Translations under genes and position numbers: made by a program
The notes under the pieces: model-generated
Told to the model about the DNA's origin: nothing
The model's input: only the letters and a program-made list of their open reading frames with translations
The model's database searches: none
From: Intestinirhabdus alba
Lineage (GTDB): Bacteria > Pseudomonadota > Gammaproteobacteria > Enterobacterales > Enterobacteriaceae
DNA: 64,000 bases
Assembly: GCF_009711095.1 (NCBI RefSeq)
Contig: NZ_WMJZ01000006.1
Location: forward strand, 119,995 to 183,994
Reading direction: 5' to 3'
Shown: positions 1 through 10,545 of the stretch, piece after piece
Numbering within the stretch: position 1 is the stretch's first letter
Layout of the letters: each line of letters begins with the position of its first letter

Positions 1-600
1 TATCGTCGGTGAACCAGCCTTCCGTTTCGCCGTCGATGGAGATACCGTTACAATCGTAAAAGCCAATCAGCTTGCCCAGCCCCAGGGTGCCCGCCAGCGA
101 ACAGACCTCGTGCGAGATCCCCTCCATCAGGCAACCGTCGCCCATAAAAACGTAGGTATAGTGATCGACAATGTCATGCTCCGGTCGGTTGAACTGTGCG
201 GCCAGCGTGCGCTCGGCGATGGCCAGGCCGACGGCGTTGACCAGCCCCTGGCCGAGGGGACCGGTGGTGGTTTCCACTCCCGGCGTATAGCCGATCTCCG
301 GATGCCCCGGCGTTCTGGAATGCAGCTGCCGGAAATTTTTTAACTCCTCCAGCGGCAGGTCGTAGCCTGTCAGGTGCAGCAGGCTGTAGAGCAGCATAGA
401 GGCGTGGCCGTTGGAGAGAATAAAACGGTCGCGGTCGTACCAGGCGGGGTCGGTCGGGTTGTGCTTAAGAAAATCGTTCCACAGCACTTCGGCGATATCC
501 GCCATGCCCATCGGCGCGCCGGGATGGCCGGAACCAGCTTTCTGAACGGCGTCCATACTGAGCGCGCGGATGGCGTTGGCAAGGTCTTTACGGGACATAC
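1..600 (-). CDS. tktB: Transketolase 2, N-terminal part (cut by window edge)
   Basis: Thiamine-diphosphate enzyme of the non-oxidative pentose phosphate pathway, moving two-carbon ketol units between sugar phosphates in the cytosol. The first 200 codons are visible, beginning [20 protein letters not shown], followed by the transketolase landmarks SGHPGAPMG (substrate and ThDP site) and, near the edge, the ThDP-binding [12 protein letters not shown]. The ATG (598-600) follows a GGAGTAATG context. It lies downstream of talA in the same direction, as in E. coli, where talA-tktB is the stationary-phase transketolase/transaldolase pair; this context favours tktB over tktA. The gene continues beyond position 1. 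Confidence 0.93.
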
Positions 601-726
601 ATTACTCCGGAGCGAGATTGATACGGGGTTGTCCTGCAGGCGGATCCTGCGGCCCGCGCTTTCGCCACGCCGGGGAAAAGCGCAGCGTGCGAACCGGCCG
701 TCGCAGGGGAGCCACAGCGGCGTTAG

Positions 727-1677
727 CTACAGTCTGGCAGCCAGCAGGTCTTCGAGGCTGCGCCGATCGACGGCGAACAGGCGGATGCCCTCCGACAGCT
801 TTTCAACCGCCATGGCGTCCTGGTTATGCTCCCAGCGGAATTCGGCTTCGGTCATCGGCGTCGGGCGCGGGAAGGTCTGGGAAGAGGGCACCAGCCTGCG
901 GATTGTCGGCGCTTCTTTCTCCTGCAGCTCTCTGAGCAGGGCGGGAGAGATGGTCAGGCGGTCGCAGCCGGTCAGGGCCAGAATTTGTTCGATACGGCGG
1001 AAGCTGGCCCCCATCACGATGGTGTCATAGCGGTGCTGCTTGAAGTAGTCATAAATATTGCGCACCGATTTTACGCCCGGATCTTCGTCCACCACGTACG
1101 GCTCCATCGGGCTGCGCGCCTGATACCAGTCGTAAATGCGCCCGACGAACGGCGAGATAAGATAGACGCCCGCTTCGGCGCAGGCCCTGGCCTGGGCAAA
1201 CGAGAACAGCAGCGTCAGGTTGCAGTGAATGCCCTCTTTTTCCAGCGTCTCCGCCGCGCGGATCCCCTCCCAGGTGGCGGCCAGTTTGATCAGAATACGC
1301 GACTTATCCACCCCCTGCTGGCGGTAAAGATCCACCAGGTGGCGGGCCTTCTCAATGCTTTTTTCTTTGTCAAAGGAGAGGCGCGCGTCCACTTCGGTAG
1401 AGACCCGGCCCGGAATGCTTTGCAGAATTTCCGCCCCGAAGTTGACCGCCAGCTTGTCGCAGGCGGCCGCCACCTGCTGTTCCTGGGTGTCGCCGCGGGT
1501 TTTCCCCCACGCCAGCGCGTCGTCGATCAGGTGCGCGTAATGCTCCAGCCCGGCGGCCTTCAGCAGCAGAGAGGGGTTGGTGGTGGCGTCTTCGGGTTGA
1601 TAGTGACGAATGGATTCGATATCGCCGCTGTCGGCGACAACGGTGGTGAACTGTTTGATGCCGTCTAGCTGGTTCAT
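727..1677 (-). CDS. talA: Transaldolase A
   Basis: Transfers a dihydroxyacetone unit between sedoheptulose-7-phosphate and glyceraldehyde-3-phosphate in the pentose phosphate pathway. The protein has 316 residues, the usual length of enterobacterial TalA. The Schiff-base lysine sits in [11 protein letters not shown] near residue 131, and the N-terminal [12 protein letters not shown] motif of class I transaldolases is intact. An AAGGAG Shine-Dalgarno precedes the ATG. tktB follows 126 bp downstream on the same strand. talA is chosen over the paralogue talB because of the tktB and maeB neighbours. Confidence 0.95.
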   Translation of the reverse strand: MNQLDGIKQFTTVVADSGDIESIRHYQPEDATTNPSLLLKAAGLEHYAHLIDDALAWGKTRGDTQEQQVAAACDKLAVNFGAEILQSIPGRVSTEVDARLSFDKEKSIEKARHLVDLYRQQGVDKSRILIKLAATWEGIRAAETLEKEGIHCNLTLLFSFAQARACAEAGVYLISPFVGRIYDWYQARSPMEPYVVDEDPGVKSVRNIYDYFKQHRYDTIVMGASFRRIEQILALTGCDRLTISPALLRELQEKEAPTIRRLVPSSQTFPRPTPMTEAEFRWEHNQDAMAVEKLSEGIRLFAVDRRSLEDLLAARL

Positions 1678-1956
1678 AGGAAATACTCCTTGAAAAGTAA
1701 AGATATCGCTGAGTGCGTTGCTTCACACTTCTGGAAAGTTCATCAACGGGTTAAGCAAAAAGCATAGCAGACGGGCATGGCATTGCTGGCGCGGGCAGGT
1801 AACATAGAAGTTATAAATTGATAACAAATTCCCGGTTTCGGTAGCGAGAGTATAACGATGTTCAAAGTTTGCGCCGCGCGGTGAGGTGATAATGTGCGGC
1901 GCAGTCGACGGGCTACCGCGCTACTCTTTTGAACGATGTGTAAAAGGAACAACAAG

Positions 1957-4236
1957 ATGGATGACCAGTTAAAACAAAGCGCTCTTGATTTCCATGCGTT
2001 TCCTGTCCCCGGTAAAATTCAGGTTTCCCCCACCAAGCCTCTCGCCACCCAGCGCGATCTGGCGCTGGCCTATTCGCCCGGCGTGGCGGCACCGTGCCTT
2101 GAAATTGAAAAGGATCCGCTGGCGGCCTACAAATACACCGCCCGCGGCAACCTGGTGGCGGTGATCTCCAACGGCACGGCGGTGCTGGGCCTTGGCAATA
2201 TCGGCGCGCTGGCCGGCAAGCCGGTGATGGAGGGCAAGGGGGTACTGTTTAAGAAGTTTGCCGGAATCGACGTGTTCGACATCGAGGTGGACGAGCTTGA
2301 CCCGGATAAGTTTATTGAGGTTGTCGCCGCCCTGGAACCAACCTTCGGCGGCATCAACCTTGAAGATATCAAAGCCCCGGAGTGCTTCTATATTGAGCAA
2401 AAGCTGCGCGAACGCATGAACATTCCGGTGTTCCACGACGATCAGCACGGCACGGCGATCATCAGCACCGCCGCCATTCTTAACGGCCTGCGGGTGGTGG
2501 AAAAAACGATTTCCGACGTGCGGATGGTGGTTTCCGGTGCCGGGGCGGCGGCTATCGCCTGTATGAATCTGCTGGTGGCGCTCGGTATGCAGAAGCACAA
2601 CATCGTGGTGTGCGACTCGAAGGGGGTTATCTACCAGGGGCGTGAACCGAACATGGCGGAAACCAAGGCGGCCTATGCGGTGGTGGACGACGGCAGGCGC
2701 ACCCTTGAGGAGGTGATCGACGGGGCGGACATCTTCCTCGGCTGTTCCGGGCCGAAGGTGCTGACGCCGGAGATGGTGAAGAAAATGGCGCGCGCGCCGA
2801 TGATTCTGGCGCTGGCCAACCCGGAGCCGGAGATCCTGCCGCCGCTGGCGAAGGCGGTGCGGCCGGACGCTATTATCTGCACCGGTCGTTCCGACTATCC
2901 CAACCAGGTTAATAACGTGCTCTGCTTCCCGTTCATCTTCCGCGGGGCGCTGGACGTCGGCGCTACCGCTATTAACGAAGAGATGAAGCTGGCGGCGGTG
3001 CACGCCATCGCCGGGCTGGCCCACGCCGAGCAGAGCGAGGTGGTGGCCTCCGCCTATGGCGATCAGGATCTGAGCTTCGGCGCGGAGTATATTATTCCGA
3101 AGCCGTTCGATCCGCGCCTGATCGTCAAGATCGCCCCGGCGGTGGCCAAAGCGGCGATGGACTCCGGGGTGGCGAGGCGGCCGATCGCCGACTTTGACGC
3201 CTACGTCGACAAGCTGACCGAGTTCGTTTACAAGACCAATCTGTTTATGAAGCCCATCTTCTCCCAGGCGCGTAAAGCGCCGAAGCGCGTGGTGCTGGCG
3301 GAAGGGGAAGAGGCGCGCGTGCTGCACGCCACCCAGGAGCTGATTACCCTGGGGCTGGCGAAGCCGATCCTGATTGGTCGCCCTGGGGTCATTGAGATGC
3401 GTATTCAGAAGCTGGGTCTGCAGATCAGAGCCGGCGTCGATTTTGAGATCGTAAATAATGAATCCGATCCGCGCTTTAAGGAGTACTGGAACGAGTACTA
3501 TCAGATTATGAAGCGTCGGGGCGTCACCCAGGAGCAGGCGCAGCGGGCGATGATCAGCAACACCACGGCTATCGGCGCGATCATGGTGCAGCGTGGGGAG
3601 GCGGACGCGATGATCTGCGGCACCGTCGGCGACTATCACGAGCACTTTAGCGTAGTGAAAGAGGTCTTCGGCTACCGCGACGGCGTGCATACGGCGGGGG
3701 CGATGAACGCGCTGCTGCTGCCCAGCGGCAACACCTTTATCGCCGACACCTATGTTAACGACGATCCCACACCGGAGCAGCTGGCGGAGATTACCCTGCT
3801 GGCGGCGGAGACCGTTCGCCGCTTCGGCATTGAGCCAAAGGTGGCGCTGCTGTCGCACTCTAACTTTGGTTCATCCACCTGCCCGTCTGCCGGCAAGATG
3901 CGCCAGGCCCTTGAGAAGGTGCGCGAGCGCGCGCCGGAGCTGATGATTGACGGCGAGATGCACGGCGATGCGGCGCTAATGGAGAGCATTCGCAACGACC
4001 GGATGCCGGACAGCCCGCTGAAGGGCTCGGCCAATATTTTACTGATGCCGAACATGGAGGCGGCCCGCATTAGTTACAACTTACTGCGCGTCTCCAGTTC
4101 AGAAGGGGTAACCGTTGGCCCGGTGCTGATGGGGGTGGCGAAGCCGGTTCACGTACTGACGCCGATCGCCTCCGTGCGGCGTATCGTAAATATGGTTGCG
4201 CTGGCGGTAGTGGAAGCCCAGACACAGCCGCTGTAA
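1957..4236 (+). CDS. maeB: NADP-dependent malic enzyme with phosphotransacetylase-like C-terminal domain
   Basis: Oxidatively decarboxylates malate to pyruvate, supplying NADPH. The start chosen ([15 protein letters not shown], preceded by AAAGGAAC) gives 759 residues, the usual MaeB length; an ATG seven codons upstream is less well placed. The N-terminal half has [11 protein letters not shown] and a dinucleotide-binding [11 protein letters not shown] motif. The C-terminal third resembles a phosphotransacetylase, as in all MaeB proteins, and is regarded as an acetyl-CoA-responsive regulatory domain rather than an active Pta. The gene is divergent from talA. Confidence 0.95.
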   Translation: MDDQLKQSALDFHAFPVPGKIQVSPTKPLATQRDLALAYSPGVAAPCLEIEKDPLAAYKYTARGNLVAVISNGTAVLGLGNIGALAGKPVMEGKGVLFKKFAGIDVFDIEVDELDPDKFIEVVAALEPTFGGINLEDIKAPECFYIEQKLRERMNIPVFHDDQHGTAIISTAAILNGLRVVEKTISDVRMVVSGAGAAAIACMNLLVALGMQKHNIVVCDSKGVIYQGREPNMAETKAAYAVVDDGRRTLEEVIDGADIFLGCSGPKVLTPEMVKKMARAPMILALANPEPEILPPLAKAVRPDAIICTGRSDYPNQVNNVLCFPFIFRGALDVGATAINEEMKLAAVHAIAGLAHAEQSEVVASAYGDQDLSFGAEYIIPKPFDPRLIVKIAPAVAKAAMDSGVARRPIADFDAYVDKLTEFVYKTNLFMKPIFSQARKAPKRVVLAEGEEARVLHATQELITLGLAKPILIGRPGVIEMRIQKLGLQIRAGVDFEIVNNESDPRFKEYWNEYYQIMKRRGVTQEQAQRAMISNTTAIGAIMVQRGEADAMICGTVGDYHEHFSVVKEVFGYRDGVHTAGAMNALLLPSGNTFIADTYVNDDPTPEQLAEITLLAAETVRRFGIEPKVALLSHSNFGSSTCPSAGKMRQALEKVRERAPELMIDGEMHGDAALMESIRNDRMPDSPLKGSANILLMPNMEAARISYNLLRVSSSEGVTVGPVLMGVAKPVHVLTPIASVRRIVNMVALAVVEAQTQPL

Positions 4237-4250
4237 TCATGCACCGGCAA

Positions 4251-4278
4251 GGCCCTTATCCCGGCAGGGGTAAGGGCC
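4251..4278 (+). terminator. Hairpin downstream of maeB
   Basis: A 12-bp inverted repeat (GGCCCTTATCCC / GGGGTAAGGGCC) with a GGCA loop lies 15 bp after the maeB stop. No T-run follows, so it may be a Rho-assisted terminator or mRNA 3' end stabiliser. Confidence 0.55.
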
Positions 4279-4422
4279 AGGGCGCGCCGGCAGGAGGTGA
4301 AAGCGAACCGTCCGCGGATACAGGAAGGCTATTTCTGTAAGTATGATAAGTTCGCCGCCTGACCGCAGATGGTTCCGGTGAATACAGGTTGCTGCCAGGA
4401 CAAAGAAGAGTAAGGATAGTCG

Positions 4423-4728
<306 letters not shown>

Positions 4729-5252
4729 AATTTATCTATCTGCCGTCAGTATGGAAAAACAAAATGGCCGGATAAGCGCTGCTCTTTGCGTAACATTCGC
4801 GCGTAGCATAGCATATGTATGGCAGTCGCAGTAGAAATGAACCGGTACAGGATGAATGCCAGGAGACTGGGCCAGGAGCATACGCCGCTGCTGAGCTGCT
4901 GTCGGTAAGTGTAATCTCTGGTTGCGTGGCTTATGGCGCAGCTAAGTAGGCGCGGGGTGCGAAGTGCAGCGCGATGCGACGCTTTCGCGGTTAAAAATCC
5001 GCTTCCGCCTGATAGTTTCTGCTGCCGGGACAACGCCGCGCTACCGTCTTTTTCACGCCGCGCCCGGGAGATTTTCCACTAATAAAAACTGGTTTTTTGG
5101 AAGGATTTATTTATTTTTTACCTTATTAAATCCGGCGGAAGCCTGGGGTTACAGAAATAGTGTATTCTCGGATGTGGCAGAGAATAACGCTGCGAGCGCC
5201 AAAATAGATAAATGTTTAAGACGATAATTTTTTTAATAAAAAGGAGAGAGCT
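4729..5252. other. Intergenic region without a convincing gene
   Basis: AT-richer stretch upstream of the lipoprotein gene. The only open frame of note (4964-5227, +) lacks a good ribosome binding site and has no recognisable similarity. The promoter of the lipoprotein gene presumably lies in its AT-rich final 150 bp. Confidence 0.4.
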
Positions 5253-5642
5253 ATGAAAAAACGGGTTAGCGTTGCCATGCTATTGATTGGCGGTATTCTG
5301 TTAAGCGGGTGCGGTGAGAAAGAGCCAGGCGAGGTGGCCAAAGATTTTTATCTTGCCGTGGAGAAAAAAGATGTTGATAAGGCATACGGAATGCTTTATC
5401 TGAATGATGCCGACCTGAATAAGGAGATGCAGGTTAAGGGTAAGCTACAAATGATTATTGGTGAATCTTCCAAAAGCATCAGCGCCAGGGGAGGCACTAA
5501 AAACGTTGAAATTGGCGAAGTAACCATGGGAGAGTCTACGGCAAAGGTAGCGCTTCATGTTACATTCAAGAACGGGACAGACAAGAATGAGCGTTTTAAT
5601 TTGCGGCAGAAAGATAAGGAGTGGAAAGTACTGTTACGCTAG
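5253..5642 (+). CDS. DUF4878-like lipoprotein
   Basis: A 129-residue protein with a clear lipoprotein signal: MKKRVSVAMLLIGGILLSGC with lipobox LLSGC, so Cys20 would be the lipidated first mature residue. The next mature residues are Gly-Glu, so outer-membrane sorting is likely. The remainder (PGEVAKDFYLAVEKKDVDKA, then a series of beta strands ending EWKVLLR) resembles the DUF4878 / NTF2-like fold of small exported proteins. AAGGAGAGAG precedes the ATG. The gene overlaps or abuts the following amidase gene (stop 5640-5642, next start 5644), so the two are probably co-translated. The function is unknown. Confidence 0.8.
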   Translation: MKKRVSVAMLLIGGILLSGCGEKEPGEVAKDFYLAVEKKDVDKAYGMLYLNDADLNKEMQVKGKLQMIIGESSKSISARGGTKNVEIGEVTMGESTAKVALHVTFKNGTDKNERFNLRQKDKEWKVLLR

Positions 5643-5643
5643 G

Positions 5644-6198
5644 GTGCTCTCTTTTTTGCTATGGCTTCCCTGCGCGGTATGGGGAAGCTCCGTTCCGAAA
5701 GGAATAACGGACGGAGATCTGGTTTTTCGCACCGGCGATGAAGCCATCAGCGCCGTAATTCGAACGCTGGACACCAGCGGCTTCAGCCATGTCGGAATGC
5801 TCTATTTCAGGGAGGGAGAACCCTTTATTATCCACTCCACGCCTGCGGAGCATGAAGGCGTAAAGGATGGCGTCGTTATTGATTCTCTTGACTTCTTTAT
5901 CTCCCGCTCGGTTAATAAAACGGTGAGTTACTATCATATTAACTCTGGAAATAAAGATCGGACGCAGGTGATTAAGCGTGCTTTAGCCTATTTGGGAACA
6001 CCTTTTTCGGTCACCGGGGAGGAGGGGATTTATTGTACGGCGCTGGTGGCGCAGGTCTGGAAACAGTCGGACGTTGACATTATTACCGGTACGAAGACGA
6101 TTCATCTGCCCGGTCTTAAGGCTGACGTTATTTTTCCTGAAAACATCATAAACTCAGAGAATGTACGTCATATTCTCCCCTCTGAAGCCGCCGGTTAA
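5644..6198 (+). CDS. Exported YiiX/YebB-like permuted papain-like (NlpC/P60-related) amidase
   Basis: About 184 residues from a GTG start one base after the lipoprotein stop. That start gives a signal peptide (VLSFLLWLPCAVWGSS), which an upstream in-frame ATG at 5557 inside the lipoprotein gene would bury. Motifs follow the permuted papain-like family order: GDLVFR, then FSHVGML (His), IIHS, and IYCTALV carrying the likely catalytic Cys. Members of this family cleave or modify peptidoglycan peptides, lipids or acylated proteins; the substrate here is unknown. Pairing with the lipoprotein suggests action in the periplasm or at the outer membrane. Confidence 0.7.
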   Translation: MLSFLLWLPCAVWGSSVPKGITDGDLVFRTGDEAISAVIRTLDTSGFSHVGMLYFREGEPFIIHSTPAEHEGVKDGVVIDSLDFFISRSVNKTVSYYHINSGNKDRTQVIKRALAYLGTPFSVTGEEGIYCTALVAQVWKQSDVDIITGTKTIHLPGLKADVIFPENIINSENVRHILPSEAAG

Positions 6199-6469
6199 CC
6201 TGCGGAATGTTGCCTGCAAAAAATGATAAAGCAATAGCCATCGCCTCAGTCGCGGCACCATCTCTGAACCTCATCTGCCTGTTTTAGCGTTTAGTAGCGG
6301 GTTTTTCTGCTTTTCCGGTACAAAAATCACCGTGCGACGGGTTGGCGCTACGCCGAAGTCGGCAGCGTAGCGCTAATTTTGATGATACCGATGCGGGCAA
6401 CAGCGTTCCGGAAGCCTCGCAGGCAAGCCGCCGGACCGGTTCCAGAGCCTCCTCTTCAGAGTTTGTCCC

Positions 6470-6561
6470 TGCAGGCGGCCTCATCCCCTCCCATCTCACC
6501 CCTGCGCAGCCAGCGCTACGGCTGTGCAAAACGCGCTGCGTTGCGAATTATTCAGGGAATC
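6470..6561. repeat. Degenerate ERIC-family fragment
   Basis: The stretch GCCAGCGCTACGGCTGTGCA and AAACGCGCTGCGTT followed by GAATTATTCAGGGA closely matches the right end of the extended ERIC at 23595-23935. It has lost the terminal TATA and the left half. It lies in a 575-bp gap (6199-6773) that otherwise holds only the eut promoter region. Confidence 0.55.
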
Positions 6562-6773
6562 TGTTCTGCACCGTCATAAATTTTTTCAGCCGGGCGATAG
6601 CCCCTCTTTAATATCTCATTTTCTGCAACGATTTCGCCGCGGCAATTGAAACGGATTTTCATAAATTCACCTTAGTGATCTACTTCACCTTTTAAATCTG
6701 ATTGCCGAATTTTGTTATTTACCCTGACGAAAAATTGTCACGATAGCTTCACTTTCAGAACGGACGGCGAGCG
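6562..6773 (+). promoter_or_regulatory. Upstream region of the eut operon
   Basis: AT-rich sequence immediately before eutS; it must carry the operon promoter, which in related bacteria is activated by EutR with adenosylcobalamin and ethanolamine. I cannot assign the -10/-35 or EutR site by eye with confidence. A GACGGCGAGCG stretch precedes the eutS ATG. Confidence 0.4.
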
Positions 6774-7109
6774 ATGAATAAAGAACGCATTATTCAGGAA
6801 TTTGTTCCGGGAAAACAGATCACGCTGGCGCACCTGATTGCGCATCCCGGCGCGGAGCTGGCAAAAAAAATTGGCGTCCCCGAAGCGGAAGCCATCGGTA
6901 TTATGACCCTGACGCCGGGAGAAACCTCGATGATCGCCGGTGATTTAGCGATGAAGGCCGCCGATGTGCATATTGGTTTTCTCGACAGGTTCAGCGGCGC
7001 GCTGGTGATTTATGGCTCCGTGGGCGCAGTGGACGAGGCGCTACGGCAGACCCTGGACGGGCTGGGGCGTTTATTAAATTTTACGCTGTGTGAACTCACA
7101 AAAAGCTAA
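6774..7109 (+). CDS. eutS: Ethanolamine microcompartment shell protein EutS
   Basis: A 111-residue BMC-domain protein with permuted topology; EutS forms bent hexamers thought to shape shell edges. The sequence [20 protein letters not shown] through [13 protein letters not shown] matches enterobacterial EutS end to end in length and composition. First gene of the eut operon; eutP begins 12 bp after its stop. Confidence 0.96.
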   Translation: MNKERIIQEFVPGKQITLAHLIAHPGAELAKKIGVPEAEAIGIMTLTPGETSMIAGDLAMKAADVHIGFLDRFSGALVIYGSVGAVDEALRQTLDGLGRLLNFTLCELTKS

Positions 7110-7121
7110 TCCGGAGCGGTA

Positions 7122-7619
7122 ATGAAAGGTATTGCGTTTGTCGGCGCGGTGGGGGCTGGTAAAACAACGCTGTTTAATGCGCTGCAGGGAAATTATTCCC
7201 TCGCCAGGAAAACCCAGGCCGTGGAATTTAATCACAATGGCGACATTGATACCCCGGGAGAATATTTCAGCCACCCCCGCTGGTATCACGCCCTTATTAC
7301 CACCCTGCAGGATGTCGACACGCTGATATATGTCCATGCGGCAAACGATCGTCAGAGCCGTTTACCCGCCGGGCTGTTGGATATTGGTGCCCGTAAACGA
7401 CGTATCGCCGTTATCACTAAAACGGATCTGCCGGATGCGGACGTCGCCGCCGTGCGGATGCTGCTGCACGACATGGGATTCCGGGAACCGGTTTTCGAGC
7501 TTAACGGCCAGGATCCGGACAGCGTGCGGCAGCTGGTGGAGTACCTGACCGCGCTGGAATCCGGAGGGCGATGTAGCCGGGCTCGCCGGGTCCAGACTGA
7601 CAGAAACAATGACGCCTGA
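7122..7619 (+). CDS. eutP: EutP, P-loop acetate kinase/GTPase-like protein
   Basis: Small P-loop protein of the eut operon, reported as an acetate kinase acting on the acetyl-phosphate produced by EutD. Walker A is visible as GAVGAGKTT (residues about 8-16), followed by NHNGDIDTPGEY (switch region) and the nucleotide-specificity motif TKTDLPDAD. At 165 residues it is slightly longer than the E. coli protein because of an SGGRCSRARRVQTDRNNDA tail, which may be a harmless extension. A purine-rich GGAGCGGT precedes the ATG. Confidence 0.92.
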   Translation: MKGIAFVGAVGAGKTTLFNALQGNYSLARKTQAVEFNHNGDIDTPGEYFSHPRWYHALITTLQDVDTLIYVHAANDRQSRLPAGLLDIGARKRRIAVITKTDLPDADVAAVRMLLHDMGFREPVFELNGQDPDSVRQLVEYLTALESGGRCSRARRVQTDRNNDA

Positions 7620-7634
7620 AGGAGGAAGGGGCAG

Positions 7635-8324
7635 GTGAAAAAACTTATCACAGCAAACGATATTCGCGCGGCGCACGCCCGCGGCGAGCAGGAGATGTCG
7701 CTGGTCCGGCGGGCCAGCATTATCACCCCGGAGGCGCGCGAGGTCGCGGAGCTGCTGGGATTTACCCTCAACGAAGATGACGAATCCGCCCCGGCCGCCG
7801 CGCCTGAGCCGGCCGGCAAAAGCGAAAGCCAGCGCATCCGCGAAACCATCATTGCACAGCTGCCGGAAGGCGCGTTTACCGAAAGCCTGGTCGCCCAGCT
7901 GATGGATAAAGTGATGAAGGAAAAGCAGGCGCGGGAGGGGGAGGAGATGCAGCCGGGCTTTACCTCGGTAACCGGCAGGGGCGGCGTGAAGGTCATTGAC
8001 GGCAGCAGCGTGAAGTTTGGGCGCTTCGACGGCGCGCAGCCGCACTGCGTCGGGCTGACCGATCTGGTCACCGACCAGGACGGCAGCAGCATGGCCGCCG
8101 GCTTTATGCAGTGGGAAAACGCCTTCTTCCCGTGGACGCTCAACTATGACGAGATTGACATGGTGCTGGAGGGCGAGCTGCACGTGCGCCATGAGGGGGA
8201 AACGCTGATCGCGAAGGCCGGGGACGTCATGTTTATCCCGAAAGGTGCCAGCATCGAATTTGGCACGCCGACCCGCGTACGCTTTCTGTACGTGGCCTGG
8301 CCTGCGAACTGGCAATCCCTGTGA
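7635..8324 (+). CDS. eutQ: EutQ, cupin-fold acetate kinase
   Basis: 229 residues from a GTG start behind GGAGGAAGGGGCAG. The N-terminal half is variable; the C-terminal half (about 120-229) is a cupin barrel with NYDEIDMVLEGELHVRHEGE and GDVMFIPKGASIEFGTP. EutQ is known to be required for microcompartment assembly and to have acetate kinase activity in Salmonella. The stop overlaps the eutT GTG start (GTGA), indicating coupled translation. Confidence 0.93.
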   Translation: MKKLITANDIRAAHARGEQEMSLVRRASIITPEAREVAELLGFTLNEDDESAPAAAPEPAGKSESQRIRETIIAQLPEGAFTESLVAQLMDKVMKEKQAREGEEMQPGFTSVTGRGGVKVIDGSSVKFGRFDGAQPHCVGLTDLVTDQDGSSMAAGFMQWENAFFPWTLNYDEIDMVLEGELHVRHEGETLIAKAGDVMFIPKGASIEFGTPTRVRFLYVAWPANWQSL

Positions 8325-9130
8325 ATGATTTCATCACCGAGGCCTGGCTCAGAGCGAACCATACGCTCAGCGAAGGGGCGGAGATCCACCTTCCCGCCGA
8401 CGCGCGCCTGACGCCCTCCGCCCGGGAGCTGCTGGAAGGGCGTCGCGTGCGCATCAAGTACCGCGATCCGCAGGGCCGCCTGTTCGTCGATGATGAGCAA
8501 CGGCAGCCGCGGCCGGTGCACGGCCTGACCAGCAGCGAGGCGCAGCCGCAGGCGTGCTGCGAGCTGTGCCGCCAGCCGGTGGCGAAAAAGCCCGATACCC
8601 TGACCCACCTGACGGCGGAAAAAATGGTCGCCAAAAGCGATCCGCGGCTGGGCTTTCGCGCGGCGCTGGACGCCGCTATCGCCCTGGCGGTATGGCTGCA
8701 AATCGAGCTGGCGGAGCCGTGGCAGCTCTGGCTGGCGGATATCCGCTCCCGGCTGGGTAACATCATGCGCGCCGACGCGCTGGACGAGCCGCTGGCGGCG
8801 CAGGCGATCGCCGGATTCAGCGAAGCGCAGCTGCACCGGTTTTCCCATCGGCCGCTGCACTATCTCGGCCACGATCACCTGGTGCCGGAGGTGGGCCACG
8901 GCCGCGACGTCGCGCTGCTCAACCTGCTGCGCGCGAAGGTGCGCGAAACGGAGACGGTGGCCGCGCAGGTATTTATCAGCCGCAGCTTTGAGGTACAGCG
9001 CCCGGATATTTTGCAGGCCCTGAACCGGCTCTCCAGCGCCCTCTACGTGATGATGATTCTCTGTGTCGCAGAGCCGCTGCCGGACCTTGAACGGCTCCGG
9101 CAGCAGCGGGAGGTGAACCATGATGATTGA
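8321..9130 (+). CDS. eutT: Corrinoid adenosyltransferase EutT
   Basis: Makes adenosylcobalamin from cob(I)alamin and ATP for the ethanolamine lyase. 269 residues from a GTG that overlaps the eutQ stop. The diagnostic EutT metal site HX11CCX2C is present: His in RPVHGLTSS, then 11 residues, then CCELC. A histidine-rich [17 protein letters not shown] segment follows further on. The 3' end overlaps eutD by 11 bp. Confidence 0.94.
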   Translation: MNDFITEAWLRANHTLSEGAEIHLPADARLTPSARELLEGRRVRIKYRDPQGRLFVDDEQRQPRPVHGLTSSEAQPQACCELCRQPVAKKPDTLTHLTAEKMVAKSDPRLGFRAALDAAIALAVWLQIELAEPWQLWLADIRSRLGNIMRADALDEPLAAQAIAGFSEAQLHRFSHRPLHYLGHDHLVPEVGHGRDVALLNLLRAKVRETETVAAQVFISRSFEVQRPDILQALNRLSSALYVMMILCVAEPLPDLERLRQQREVNHDD

Positions 9131-10136
9131 ACGCTGCCGCCAGCTGGCGCTGCGCGCGCCGGCCAGGGTGCTGTTTCCGGATGCCTTAGACGAGCGCGTG
9201 CTGAAGGCGGCCCACTACCTGCGGCAGCAGGGGCTGGCGCAGCCTGCGCTGGTCGCCAGCCCCTTTGCCCTGCGCCAGTTCGCGCTCGCCCACCGCCTTC
9301 CGCTGGACGGCGTGCAGATTATCGATCCGCACAGTAGCCGGGCGCTGCGCGAAGCCTTTGCCGCCCGCTGGCTGGCGCGGGCGGGGGAGAAAACGCCGCC
9401 GGACGCGCTGGAGAAGCTTGGCGATCCGCTGACCTTTGCCGCCGCTATGGTTGACGCCGGCCAGGCCGACGTCTGCATTGCCGGCAATCTCTCCCCCACG
9501 GCGGAGGTGCTGCGCGCCGGGCTGCGCCTGATTGGCCTGCGGCCGGGCTGTAAAACGCTCTCTTCGCTGTTTCTGATGCTGCCGCAGTACGTCGGACGGC
9601 CGCTGGGGTTTGCCGACTGCAGCGTGGTGCCGCAGCCGACGGCGGCGCAGCTGGCGGATATCGCCATCGCCAGCGCGGAGACATGGCGGGCCATTACCGG
9701 CGAGGAGCCGCGGGTGGCGATGCTGTCATTTTCCAGCTACGGCAGCGCCCGCCACCCCTGCGTTGCCAACGTCCGGCAGGCGACGGAGATGGTGCGCGAG
9801 CGCGCGCCGCAGCTGGTTGTTGACGGCGAGCTGCAGTTTGACGCCGCCTTCGTGCCGGAGGTGGCAGCCCAGAAAGCGCCGGACAGTCCCCTGCACGGCC
9901 GCGCCAACGTGATGGTCTTTCCGTCGCTGGAGGCGGGCAACATTGGCTACAAAATCGCCCAGCGCCTGGGCGGCTATCGCGCCGTCGGCCCGCTGATTCA
10001 GGGGCTGGCCGCACCGCTGCACGACCTCTCAAGGGGCTGCAGCGTACAGGAAATTATCGAACTGGCGCTGACGGCCGCCGCATCGCGGCAGGCTGACGCC
10101 AGCGGTGAGAGCCGCGCGCAAACGCGGGTTGAATAA
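9120..10136 (+). CDS. eutD: Ethanolamine-associated phosphotransacetylase EutD
   Basis: Converts acetyl-CoA to acetyl-phosphate and recycles CoA inside the microcompartment. 338 residues; PTA_PTB family signatures include [16 protein letters not shown] near the start, [24 protein letters not shown] and [30 protein letters not shown] core segments. Two adjacent ATGs (9120 and 9123) are possible starts. Resembles the C-terminal domain of MaeB in this same window, as expected for the family. Confidence 0.94.
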   Translation: MMIERCRQLALRAPARVLFPDALDERVLKAAHYLRQQGLAQPALVASPFALRQFALAHRLPLDGVQIIDPHSSRALREAFAARWLARAGEKTPPDALEKLGDPLTFAAAMVDAGQADVCIAGNLSPTAEVLRAGLRLIGLRPGCKTLSSLFLMLPQYVGRPLGFADCSVVPQPTAAQLADIAIASAETWRAITGEEPRVAMLSFSSYGSARHPCVANVRQATEMVRERAPQLVVDGELQFDAAFVPEVAAQKAPDSPLHGRANVMVFPSLEAGNIGYKIAQRLGGYRAVGPLIQGLAAPLHDLSRGCSVQEIIELALTAAASRQADASGESRAQTRVE

Positions 10137-10176
10137 ACGGTCCCGTTCTGGACCCCCTTAATGAGAGGAAAACACA

Positions 10177-10467
10177 ATGGAAGCATTAGGAATGATTGAA
10201 ACCCGGGGCCTGGTTGCGCTGATTGAGGCCTCCGACGCCATGGTAAAAGCCGCGCGCGTCAAGCTGGTCGGCGTGAAGCAAATTGGCGGCGGTCTGGTCA
10301 CCGCCATGGTGCGCGGCGACGTGGCGGCCTGTAAGGCGGCAACCGACGCCGGTGCCGCAGCGGCGCAGCGCATCGGCGAGCTGGTTTCCGTTCACGTGAT
10401 CCCGCGTCCGCACGGCGATCTGGAAGAGGTGTTCCCCATCGGCCTGAAGGGCGACGGCACTCTCTAA
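10177..10467 (+). CDS. eutM: Microcompartment major shell protein EutM
   Basis: 96-residue canonical BMC-domain protein ([20 protein letters not shown] ... [20 protein letters not shown]) forming the hexameric tiles that make up the shell facets and transport pores. A GAGAGGAAAAC Shine-Dalgarno precedes the ATG. The 78-bp gap to eutN contains GC-rich inverted sequence but no clear terminator. Confidence 0.96.
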   Translation: MEALGMIETRGLVALIEASDAMVKAARVKLVGVKQIGGGLVTAMVRGDVAACKAATDAGAAAAQRIGELVSVHVIPRPHGDLEEVFPIGLKGDGTL

Positions 10468-10545
10468 GCAGGGCCTGCGGAGCCGGCGGGCACCAGGCCT
10501 GACCGGCCCGCGGGATGGTGGCATAACTTACCCACGGAGGCGGAA

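Noticed and set aside
1969..3858. Very long open frame antisense to maeB (and similar long frames opposite eutJ/eutG at 12245-13930 and eutA at 16028-17014)
   Set aside because: They are mirror frames of GC-rich codon usage opposite well recognised genes, with low-complexity His/Arg/Gly-rich translations and no family similarity.
4964..5227. 87-codon open frame before the lipoprotein gene
   Set aside because: No ribosome binding site, basic low-similarity N-terminal half; more likely leader DNA of the lipoprotein gene.
6199..6773. EutV-type antitermination or cobalamin riboswitch before the eut operon
   Set aside because: No B12-box and no dual-hairpin ANTAR site seen; presence of eutR indicates the AraC-type control used in enterobacteria.
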